From the NCBI GenBank assembly GCA_023079485.1, contig CM041083.1:154522552-154586551 (forward strand): a stretch of DNA of 64,000 nucleotides, read 5' to 3'. A program made the translations under genes and the position numbers. Of this stretch, positions 33,296 to 43,300 are shown in pieces (positions within the stretch are counted from its first letter, which is position 1; every line of letters begins with the position of its first letter). The DNA is from Archilochus colubris. Lineage: Eukaryota > Chordata > Aves > Apodiformes > Trochilidae. The notes below the pieces were generated by a model. The model saw only the letters and a list, made by a program, of their open reading frames with translations, was not told the DNA's origin and made no database searches.

Positions 33296-33908
33296 GTTGA
33301 GACAGAGAGAGAAAGAGAGAGAGAAAGGGTGAGAGAGAGATACTAAGAAGAGACAGGGAAGATATGACCACTCTTGAATCCAGCAATGATCCTGGTAGGA
33401 AGTTGTGGTCCATGTATGGTGGGCACACATCCAGCATTTCTAGTGTGCCTCTTTTATGCCACCTGACCTCACCTTTTTTTTGAGGGGAGGGCTTTGGGGG
33501 GCTATCTTGTGAAGCCAGGTATTTACTTGGGCCTCTCCAGATCGGATGACACAGCAATAACCCTTACTTCTGCACGTCCCCCTCCAGTGGCTTTACCCAG
33601 GGCACACAAAGGTGTCACCCTGCTTCTGCAGGGTGCAGCTTGCCTGCCCCTGTCTCTTATGGAATAAGGACAATGCCCTGCCTGTCAGGATGGCCATCAG
33701 AGTTTCCCTGGCAAGGACAGGGTTCAGCTTATCAAGATAGCCACTAAAGAAGGGAGAGGAGGGCCCTGTTTATCAGGGTCATTATGCAAATGACGGTTTC
33801 ACCTCAAAAAACCAGACTCCAGGTGGCTTATCAAATGAAGCCTCCACATCAACACAATATCTATTTTGTCATGAGACAATTGTTTTGAGACAATTATTCT
33901 TTTCGACA
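33286..33908 (-). mobile_element. Candidate antisense LTR (edges uncertain)
   Basis: The complement of 33700-33900 matches 40129-40335, showing a shared repeat family ('tttgataagccacctgga', 'catttgcataatgaccctga'). In the sense direction it carries a G-rich middle, 'gcataaaag' as a possible TATA box, and a CT-rich tail seen here as (GA)n at 33300-33345. A 5-bp 'ttcta' flanks both sides (33281-33285 and 33909-33913) with TG...CA inside, but the left copy is also the natural CR1 octamer end, so this may be coincidence. Confidence 0.55.
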
Positions 33909-33913
33909 TTCTA

Positions 33914-34296
33914 CATCTCCTTTGTAGTGATAATCTTCCTGATTGAAATTGCCTAACCCTTAAGCTTATTATATGATTCCTCTGTAAGAAAATGAGGAGC
34001 ATTATATTCTGCTATATGCACATGCCCAGAATTATCCTAAGACAAGAATGAGGTAGAAAATTTCCTAAATTGCAACAGCCATTCCTCAGCTCTGAAAGAG
34101 AAGCACATCCAGCTGTAGAGGACAGGTGAACAGCTGGGCTGTGTTCTGCCTTGAGGCCATCACCTAAGGCTCTTTCCTCATTTTTATTCTCAGTTTTCTT
34201 CTCATCAATTCATTTATGGTTGCCAGTGGAAGAAAGTCTTGGCACATAGGCAAAAAAAAGGCTGTGCTGTACTTCTACAAGTCTGGATCCTGAAAA
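33914..34296. other. Unassigned DNA between LTR elements
   Basis: No recognisable feature; moderately AT-rich. Confidence 0.45.
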
Positions 34297-34302
34297 CCAG
34301 GC
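34297..34302. repeat. Target duplication of palindromic element, left (ccaggc)
   Basis: Six bases immediately before TGTAG, repeated exactly at 34947-34952. Confidence 0.85.
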
Positions 34303-34550
34303 TGTAGTGTAACAAGGCAACCAGGTGCCCCTAATTGCCAGGGAGTGGGCATGAGCTTGTGTTAAACCCACCTGTGCCTAATTAGGGCAGGCCCCCACTG
34401 CGCATGAGCAGGACCAGGGGTCCAGTAAAAGGTGAGTCCTGAAGCACAGGCTCAGCTCAGTCCTGAGCACATCTGCAGAGAGGCCAGTTGCTCTTGGAGC
34501 ACTGTATTACCTTCATTGCACCATTAGCGCTCATCACCCATAGGGTGAGG
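34303..34550 (+). repeat. Left arm of the palindrome (LTR-like)
   Basis: LTR-like sequence in plus sense, starting TGTAG and ending just after 'caccca ta' and the 'gggtgagg' stem. It pairs with 34696-34946. The polyadenylation motif is altered to 'cagtaaaagg' here. Confidence 0.8.
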
Positions 34551-34556
34551 TTTGAG

Positions 34557-34620
34557 TGGCGCAGCCAGCTAAGCACATAACTACACAACCTGAGCAATGC
34601 TGGGGGCCACGGGTTCAAGG
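34557..34620 (+). ncRNA. tRNA-like unit 1 (A and B boxes)
   Basis: A-box-like 'tggcgcagccag' at 34557-34568 and B-box-like 'ggttcaagg' at 34612-34620, with tRNA-like spacing. The cloverleaf is poorer than in unit 2. It is followed directly by 'gtgaggctctggtggcgcag', the start of the second unit. Probably not a functional tRNA. Confidence 0.45.
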
Positions 34621-34625
34621 GTGAG

Positions 34626-34698
34626 GCTCTGGTGGCGCAGCTGGCTAAGACACAGTACTGCAGTGCCAAGGCCCTGGGTTTGAGACTCCTCAGAGCCT
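34626..34698 (+). ncRNA. tRNA-like unit 2 (A and B boxes, acceptor stem)
   Basis: 'gctctgg' can pair with 'tcagagc' as an acceptor stem, followed by T8-G9, an A box 'tggcgcagctgg' (34633-34644) and a B box 'ggtttgagact' (34677-34687). After the stem come C and 'tca', where a mature tRNA would have CCA. The D and anticodon stems are weak, so I cannot assign an amino acid. Outside it, 'gggtgaggctctg' and 'cagagcctcaccc' make a 13-bp perfect stem. Confidence 0.5.
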
Positions 34699-34946
34699 CA
34701 CCCTGTGGGCGATGAGCAAAGCTAGTGGCGCAATGAAGGTAATACAGTGCTCCAAGAGCAACCAGCCTCTCTGCAAATGTGCTCAGGACTGAGCTGAACC
34801 TGTGCTTCAGGATTCACCTTTTATTGGCCCCCTGGTCCTGCTCATGCACAGTGGGGGCCCACCCTAATTAGGCACAGGTGGGCTTGACACAAGCTCATGC
34901 CCACTGCCTGGCAGTTAGGGGCACCTGGTTGCTTTGTTACACTACA
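34696..34946 (-). repeat. Right arm of the palindrome (LTR-like)
   Basis: The complement of this arm reads as an LTR of the same family as the left arm, with 'caataaaagg' intact and TGTAGTGTAACAAAG at its outer end. Confidence 0.8.
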
Positions 34947-34952
34947 CCAGGC
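34947..34952. repeat. Target duplication of palindromic element, right (ccaggc)
   Basis: Exact second copy of 34297-34302. Confidence 0.85.
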
Positions 34953-35339
34953 CTCCTTGAAACATCATAAATTCTGCTTATCTGTTTCTTACAATCCAGA
35001 AATATGGAGCTCGACATATGAGCTACAGTGCAGTAATGTGTAGGTTTCTTTTATACATTAACACCAAAGACCTCTAAACTAGCAATTATGGATCCTTTTT
35101 AAAATGCTACTGTCAAAAAAGGTAACCCAGCTTTAAGAAAAATTTTCTTTGAGTTTCTTGCCTGTCATGGTTTGAGTCAGTTTTCATACCATCTCTTGCC
35201 CTGAGAGACTGAATGAACTCAATGAACTTTGGTATATAATGATGGACTAATCTGTATGCATGTGTAGTAGAGGACAAAAAGTAGTAGTGACCTGAGCATG
35301 ACACACATAAGAGACGAAATATCCCAGTCTGAGCATAGA

Positions 35340-36030
35340 TGGAACCAGCTTTCTTTCTAGTGTTTTCAGTTAAGTCTTTTCTAAGTAACTGTGCAAGCTG
35401 AGTCAGTGTCTGCTTCTAAAGTTAGTAACATTCCATGCTTATAGTTACTGCTGGAAAATGTTATGCAAAACCAAGACCACTGGTTAGTTCTGCTAAAGTT
35501 CTTATGATCCAGAAACAAAAAGGAGGAAAGGGGTGACACCTGAGACCGTCCTTCTTGGAGGAGCAGACCAGACAGGTGACCAAAATTGACAATATGAAGT
35601 ATTCCATCCTATATACATCATACTTGGTATAAACTTGAGGAATAAAGAGGATTAACTTTTCTTTGTCTACCTCACATCCTGGGAGGACTCCATGCATTCA
35701 CCTGCCTTCGATCCTGATCTTTGCATTCCTGCATCCCTGTGTTCCTGCATCCAGCTCCCATCTGCTGCTGGCTCCAGGTGCCCAGTCTAGGATTTTCCCA
35801 GGGGCTGCCTTGCAACCTCAGTGTTGATGTGAGCATTTTTGAGATGCAGCAAAATAGTGGGCTTTTTAAATGTATTTGTATGTATTCTATTCTTTTCTTT
35901 TTCGTCATTACTGTTCAATTAAAGCTGTTCAGCTTCACTTCCAAACTGTAAGCCTCTCTCCCTTTTTCTCTTTCCTTTTCTGGGAAGGGAGAGGGGCTAA
36001 TAGAGAGCAGCTGTTGCTCATTTGATTGCT
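35340..36030 (+). mobile_element. ERV-type LTR, plus sense
   Basis: It matches the complement of 49515-50100 over most of its length ('cagttaagtcttttctaagt', 'aaccaagaccactgg', 'aggggtgacacctga', 'catacttggtataaa'). A TATA box is at 35628-35634 and an ATTAAA signal at 35918-35923, in LTR order. The true start may be the TG at 35163 ('tgtcatggtttgag'), but no target duplication confirms either edge. Confidence 0.65.
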
Positions 36031-36232
36031 GACCTAGACTGCAGTATTCAGAATGCTGCAGGAAACAAGTAGGGGTAGAAAAATTTGATTCTCCAAGTTA
36101 AGCATGAGACCACTCAGCTTATAAGATAAGCTTTACATTCCAGCCTTGTTGTCATGACTGCATAAAATGATAAATGAATTATTCAGCTTTTTATTTTGCT
36201 CATGTGAATATTGACATAGAACAAGATAAATT

Positions 36233-36370
36233 ATAGAATCATAGAATGGTTTGGCTTGTAAAGGAACTTAAAGATCATTTAGTTCTGACCCCCCTGTCAT
36301 GGGCAGGGATGCTTTCCACTAGACCAGGTTGCTCAAAGTCCCATCGAACCAATCCTTGAACACTTACAGT
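36233..36370 (-). mobile_element. CR1 LINE 3' fragment
   Basis: 'aatcatagaatggtttggct', 'aaagatcatttagttctgac' and 'ccactagaccaggttgctca' are the complement of a CR1 3' UTR and last codons. Confidence 0.9.
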
Positions 36371-39300
36371 GTGACCAGTTCTCAGTCAGAGAGTAAGAAG
36401 TGAATTTTTCACTATCGTAGAAAATGTAATGTTGAATTCTCATGTTTTGGTGTATCTTCTTAATTAACTTTATACTTACAAAGCTTTTAATTCGTTTATT
36501 ATGTAGGAAGGAGAAAAGTATTTTTATTGATTTTAGTGGATTTTGACAAGTTTTAGGAATAATAATCAAGAAGAAAAAGTAAAAAAAAAATTAAGTATGT
36601 TAACTATTCAAGTATTTGTCTGAGTTCTGTATATAATTCTGTTTTCTCAACTGAAAGATAAAACTAATTTCTAAATTTCTGAACCAATTTAATCTAAAAC
36701 ACAGAAATTCAATATCGTGAAATATTTATTTTATTTTTTTACTCAAATAACAAATTGTGTTTTCAGTTGAGACTACCTTGATTCTGAAGAAAATAGTGAA
36801 CTAGGGAAACTGAGAGTAAATCACTGAGATAAGATATCTTCTATGTCCACATAGAATGTGGATATCTTCTATGGAACCAATATCTTCTATGTCTACATAA
36901 CAAAGGTTTTTGTACTGACTAATAAAGGGCTGTCTGAGAAGATAGCATTAGAAACAGACACATTTTTGAAGAAATATCAAGGGTAATTCAGTAGTTTTTT
37001 AATAAATATCGCTGGTGGTTTAATTTTTCTTACTGGAGATTTTACAGTATTTTGCTTTATCTTTCTTTTATATATTCATTTAGTGTTGACACTTATTTTA
37101 CATGTTTCACTTTCCAGAAGCCATCAACAGCCTGTGGCTGAGAGAGGCTCAATTTTCAGCAAGTGTCCATGGCTCAGAAACATTCTCCTGAGGCAATCCA
37201 ATGTCAATCACCTGCACAAAGACAAACTCATTCCTGTAAACCCCAAAACGTGACACCAGTAGGGCATGTGGAGAGTAAAACAAATAGTAAGGAATCTCCA
37301 GATCTATCATAAAGATATCCACAACCCCCAGATCCTGGAAATTAGCATATCAAGAAAGAAAACTGGTTTCAGGGGATCTTGCCATGTCCTTTCATTCAAG
37401 TCAAAGTGCTTACAGAAATTACTTCTGGTCTGTCTAAAACAGGGTTAATTGCATATTTACACCTCACTAGGTCATTAATTTATTTTTTCTGAAATGCTTC
37501 GATATTGATACAGTGCAGAATACATTAAGCCCTCAGAGTTACTGTAGTCTAATAGCTTTTATTTATTTATCAATAACTCCTGCTACTGCAGTTTTTCAAG
37601 GGGACAGATAATGACCCTGAAAATCTATATTTAACAACTCTATTATCTATTATTTCTATCAAGTGATAAAATAATTCAACTTTTTTTCTATTATATTTGC
37701 TATCAGCTAAAAGAGCTGTTGCAGTTCCATTAAAACCTTATGCTCTGGTTTCCTATCTAGATTAGATTTCCAAAACTTCACAAGCTGGGGAAGAAAATAA
37801 ACAAGAAAACAATGATAAAGTTGTCTTATCACAAAAAAATGATCTTGACTCCTAAAAGAGCTCCTTGTTTAGACTGAGAGCAAAGTCACCAATGATGGAG
37901 AATAACTGAGGGGTTAAGTTCAACTCCCTGTTTAATAGCTAATGTTTGTCTCTCACTCCTGAACTTTTAAATTAATCTTCCATCTGCTGGTTAGGGTCAC
38001 AATAAAGGGTTATATTTTGATTATTTGTTGCTTATTTCTCTTTGATATTATTGATTGATTATTTTCTTTAAGACTAGAGACAATTTTTCCCCCGAATTTC
38101 AGACTGATTTTTGAGTGGTACAAGGAGTTTCTCTGTCTTCCAGGTGGATGGATTTACTAATGCTAATTCCAACCAAAGAATTTAACAAGAGTCAGTTACT
38201 AATTCCAAAACTGAGCAATTCCCTAATAATAGTTTGAAAAGACTTGAGACAATGGCATTTCACAGAACTAGCAAGGAGTGGTGTAACAACTTACAAATGC
38301 AACTTCCCTTTGTTTGAAAATGGAGAAGGTTAACATGCCCGAAGTACAGAATGAGGGCAGTCTTTCTCAAAAGGAAGAAGTTAAGATATGAGTGAACGCC
38401 TGAATTACTAAATAATTGTTAGGTTAATTGGTAAGGTCACACAACATCCTTCACATCTTTTCTTTCAACTTACAAATCAGAGACAATACTGGCAATAAAA
38501 CCAAAGTAGTACTTGAACGTTTAGAAAACAGAAAAGTTTGGGAAGGTTTGAAAATATTCCCTAAAATTGAAAGGACTCTCTGAAGGGTATCATTTTCTTA
38601 TTTGAAAATGATATGTAATCTCAAACCAGCAAATCAAAAGGCTGGTATCCCAGCAGACCATGTTTGATTACTCACCCAGAGTGCAACAAAAAGGTAGGTT
38701 TGGAATTCTTTTGTTTTCAGAGACTAAAGAGACATATTCAGTGAGGAGCTGAGTGCTTCACTTAATGTATTTCAAAATGTCTTGGGAGAAAATCCTATCT
38801 TTTAAAATTTTGGCTCTGAGGGTAAGTTGGAGGAAATAGTACTAATAAGAATGTAAGAGGCTTCGTGTCATATCTATTTGTGTGGGATCTGACATCCCAT
38901 TGTTAGTGGAAATGAAAAGTAGCTGGGTTTTGATCCAGGTTGGTACATGCTTATCAAATGACAGTTTAAAAGATGTGCTTATATTAAAGTACCTCCTTTG
39001 TCTCTTTTGAGCAGTGAAATCTAATCTTACCTGCTTATTCAGAGACTGAGACAGAAGTATTCCCCTGTGAATTAAACTGAAGAGCCTGGGCATTTTGCCA
39101 GAGTACTGGTAGACCTTCTGACTGGAAATGTATATATATCTTTTTATTATATAACTTTAGCTATGAAAAACTTTGCTCTTGCAAGGTTATTAAAGTTATT
39201 TAAGGAATTTTCTTCCTCCCATGTCTGTCCCATACATAAATATCACAAGTTCAGGTGGCTGAGCATGTAGTGATTATAGTACATACTATATGTACTTTTC

Positions 39301-39859
39301 CTTAAAACAGAAGTCATGTACAGAATAAGTAGAAAAGTCCTAATACCCAGATCACTAAGTGTATATTGAGTTATTTCAAAGTAATTTTGACTATTAAACT
39401 TTTACTACAGTGCTTGCTACAGAGAGAATGATAAATTAGTTTTGAGGCACAAAACATGTTTACCAAACAACTAAATGAAATAAATAAAAAAAACCCCTTA
39501 AAATAAAAATAACGTGGTCTTGAGTAATATGAGATATTTATGGAAAATATTTTTAGAGTTCATTTCTACATTTGGAGATAAATTGATTTTTTTTTCATTG
39601 TTTATGCATTCAACTGTTTTAGGTGGAAGTATTTTGCTAAATGAAAAAGAAATAAAGTTTTGTCTAGGTGAGTTTTGAGGTGAGCTCAAAACCATTTGAG
39701 AACTGAAGTTCTGCATACATGATAGTATTTTGGCTAACCTATGAAAATAGAGTGCCAGATTATTGTTTATTACCCAGATTATTTTTAACTATAAGTTTGA
39801 ATTCCATATAGGACCTAAAATATTCAGACAAAAGTGGAATGAGGCTAGAATAAATCCCC
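36371..39859. other. Mostly unique AT-rich DNA
   Basis: No gene or clear repeat. A duplicated phrase 'atcttctatg' with 'ccacata/ctacata' occurs three times near 36834-36898. Old unrecognised repeats are possible. Confidence 0.5.
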
Positions 39860-40124
39860 TAGGAAGACAACCTGAGAGAACCAGGGTTGTTCAATCTAGA
39901 GAAGTCAAGTCTCTACGATGGCCTTGTAGTAGCCTTCCAGTATCTGAAGAGGGATAACAGGAAATCTGAGAGAGGACTTTTTGCAGGGGCATCTACTGAT
40001 AGGACAAAGGGTAATGGTTTTCAATTGAAAGTACGTAGATTTAGATTGAATATTAGGAAGAAATTCTTTACTGTGAGGATGGAAGAGGACATGCTGGGTA
40101 GGGCTTTGAGCAACTTGGTTTTAG
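39860..40124 (+). mobile_element. CR1 LINE 3'-region fragment
   Basis: 'gttgttcaatctagagaagt', 'gtagccttccagtatctgaa', 'agattgaatattaggaagaa' and 'gggctttgagcaacttgg' follow the CR1 C-terminal order. The 3' UTR end is replaced by the repeat at 40129. Confidence 0.88.
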
Positions 40125-40128
40125 AGCC

Positions 40129-40335
40129 CCCTCAAAAGATATTTGTCTCAAAACAGCCACTCTGACAAAATGGACATTGTGTTCAGGTGGAGGCCTCATT
40201 TGATAAGCCACCTGGACTGTTTTGTCAATGAGAAAACCTCATTTGCATAATGACCCTGATAAACAGGACCCTATTCTCACAAGAGCAGCCCCTCCTTCGG
40301 TGGCTATCCCAATAAACTGTTTTCTTGATATTAAC
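40129..40335 (+). mobile_element. Partial LTR copy (same family as 33286-33908)
   Basis: Matches the complement of about 33700-33900: 'tttgtctcaaaacagcc', 'tttgataagccacctgga', 'catttgcataatgaccctga', 'ggtggctatcccaataaact'. It is truncated and abuts the CR1 fragment. Confidence 0.6.
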
Positions 40336-43300
40336 ACAATAGGCCTAGAATAAAGGTAACTCATGTTTGACTAAACAAACAGGACTCACTTTGGGGAAAT
40401 TATCCTGGAAGACTGATGAAAATAGTAAGTTATAACATCATTGTCTCTATCTACATGTAAACAACAAGACAGAGGCACTCTTCACACTGCCTTGTCCCCT
40501 ATTATCTAAAATCTGAACCAAATGAGAATCATACATGATTCTTACTTCCTGATCATGCATCAGGTATATGGGTTTTTTTGTTTTGTTTTTCTGAAGAAAC
40601 AGAGCATTTGGACATGAGGTGGAGATGTGCCTGGATGATGTTTCTGGAACTGCAAAACGCTCCTGGACCAGCCCTCTCCCACTGGCAGCTAATTGCTTCT
40701 TTGTTCTGGTGATTTATGCCTTAGCTACTTCTTACATACACCAGATACAGAGGCTTCAGAAGAGATAGTAAGTGTATAATAGTGATTTAAACAAGTCACT
40801 TTTATAGAAGATTTAAGCTTCAAGTCTACAATGAAAATCAGATTGAACTATAATAAGAATATGTGTATTGTAAATTATTTAGACAGTATTTCTTTCATTC
40901 ACGTTTTATCCCATATTTCCCTTATTCTTATTCCCTTATTCAGAAATATTTCGTTGTATTCTCAAGAAGAGTGACACCAGCTTTCAAAATCTTGAAGTTC
41001 TCAATTAAATACAATTCTATTTTTCTATCCATTCTTAATGATAGAACTGGTAATCAGGATGAAAGCTACGTTTTGAAGACATTTTTGTTGTACTCTGTAT
41101 TTTCACTTTTCAAAGTACTGCAAGGTATGTTTATTATCCAGTAAACTACTGAGTTGAATGCGTATTCTTTTATACATAATTGATCTGCTATATTTGAAGT
41201 ACCTCAATTTAATCTTAATAATGGAGTTCTAACCAGCTTTCAAAAGTTTCAGTCTACATTATTTAAAAGAATTGGCTTGATAGCAGGTGGCTGCAGCAAG
41301 GGATACAGTGATTACATGGGGCTTTTCACAAGACACTCTTGGATATGTAGTTTTAGTCTTTTACTGATGACTGTGATTTTCCCTGGAACATATCAGAACT
41401 GCTGTTAGGTTTTATTCCATACAAAAAATAAGTAGCTATGGTAAAAGAGAAAAATTCTTCTGTGTCCTCCTGGCTTATCTACTTTTTTAGCTTTCCTAAT
41501 GTCATAGCTTCCAATTCCTAGTATTTAAAGACAGCTGATTGGAACAGTATTTCACTGAAAGTTAGTGGAATTTTTTACGTTTTCATTATTATTTGTATTG
41601 CTTTTTAAATTTGATTTACTATTTGGATAACATAGGTTTATTTTATTCATTGAACAAGCCCTTTATTGAACAAACCCTACTTCTGAGGTCTACCCTGTGT
41701 GAAATTCTTTGTGTTCCTTTGAGAAGTTTTCTAAAATACAAACACAAGTAAAAATTGTAAAATACAAGTTTTCTAAAATGAAGTAATGACATTGATATCC
41801 TTCAGAAAACCAGAATACTTACTTAAATTTTGTTCATTTAATTGTAAAAGGCAAGGGAAGAGTCTACAAGGTTTAAATAATACCCATCTTTATAGGGAGA
41901 CTGTTATAATTGTAAGCACACAAAATAAAGTTTATTCTCAAGTCAGGTACTAGGGATTGTATATTCTATTTGTGCTGATAATATATGTTTCCAATGGGGG
42001 GGAAAAAATCCCCTTGTTTAACACTTCTTATATGAGCAGAGTGTATCAGAGAATCATAGAATGGTTTGCATTGGAAAGAACCTCAAAGATCATCTAGTCC
42101 CAACCCCCCTGTGATGGGGAGGGAGACCTCCTACTAGACCGAAATGCTCAAAGGTATAAGACCTTTACAGCAAACCCACCTAAAAAGATACCACTGGAGG
42201 GGGAATGAAAAACAACTTGTAATTTATGTAACGAAAGCATCATGGGAGACACAGATTTGTCATCAATTAGCAAAATTTTTAGCCTGAGAAAAACAAAAAT
42301 GTCATGGCCTTTCATTACAATTGCTGTTTTTAGCAGAAAGGGATATTCATAAGAAATGTGATATAATTTATCCTCCGTATATCTAAAGAAGGTCAGTTTC
42401 TTCCTCAGTTATCACTCATTAAATACTAAATACTATTTAGCCATAGTTCAACATCTTAAACACCTAAATTTTATTAAACATGTAAAATCTTTACAATTCT
42501 TTTGCAAGAAGTATAACATATGCCATTTTTTGTATAGTACAGCATACAACTAAAGAGTTCTGAGGTACAGAAATAAAGAGTGAAAGTGTGTACATAGTAC
42601 ACAAGGAACAGTTCAAAACCATAATTTATACATATTTCTTAGTAATTTCTAAATTTTGGTAAATCCAACTTAAATGCTAGATGTCTTCTTTATCTGGTTT
42701 TCTTTTTTTATTTTTATTTTTAAAAATAATCTAATTAATCATAAAACAAAGCCACAGATACTTGGAAATATATATTTGAAGTCAAGTTGAAGTTAAGTTG
42801 CAATACAAAATTGTTGGATAGTACATAAAGTTGTTTTAATTAATTTCCTTGTATGAACTGAAGTATTAATAACTTATCTAATGTTAGGAAGAGACTGATT
42901 CACAGCTGAAGCTCCTTTCTCCAGTGAAGAAAGTACAGGGATGTATTAAAAAGTGTGAACTAGACCACAAACAAGTTCTTTGTTACGCTTCGGGAGACAG
43001 CCCAGTCAGTAGTCTCCTGACAGTAAGATGGGATCTTTGCCTCAGGACTTCTGCAAAAATCTTTTTTATTATGTGTTCATAACAACGCAGAAAATAATGC
43101 TACTTTTGCATGCTTCTGTATATGGATTACAACATAGATTACACCAATTCTAATCACTGATTTTTTTCTCTCAGAGTCATTTCTGAGGATTTAATTTCTT
43201 TCTTCTATTTGTTAAAAAAAAAAAGGTAAAAAAATGGTTTATGAAAAAATAAGTTTTCATTTTATGCAGCTTGGTTATAGTATATATTTCTGCATGTATA

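Larger units (their letters stand above)
34303..34946. mobile_element. Palindromic LTR-like element with tRNA-like core (644 bp)
   Basis: Two inverted arms (34303-34550 and 34696-34946) surround a 145-bp core. The arms are over 90 percent identical by eye, and the ends are TGTAGTGTAACAA and its complement, giving TG...CA termini. A perfect 6-bp duplication 'ccaggc' flanks it, so the whole palindrome integrated as one unit. The arms share a core ('acctgtgcctaattagg', 'gcatgagcaggaccagg') with the LTRs of the 26-kb element, and carry 'caataaaagg' in the right arm. The core holds two tRNA-like units in tandem. No protein is encoded. It may descend from a retroelement LTR copied together with its tRNA primer into a hairpin; this is inference. 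Confidence 0.8.

Noticed and set aside
34303..34946. DNA-transposon foldback (MITE) reading of the palindrome
   Set aside because: Not excluded, but TG...CA ends, a 6-bp duplication and the similarity of the arms to LTRs at 26-27 kb fit a retroelement better than hAT (8 bp) or mariner (TA) types.
40863..41144. 93-codon plus-strand ORF in unique DNA
   Set aside because: No motif, AT-rich codon use, and no splice or start context to support a gene.
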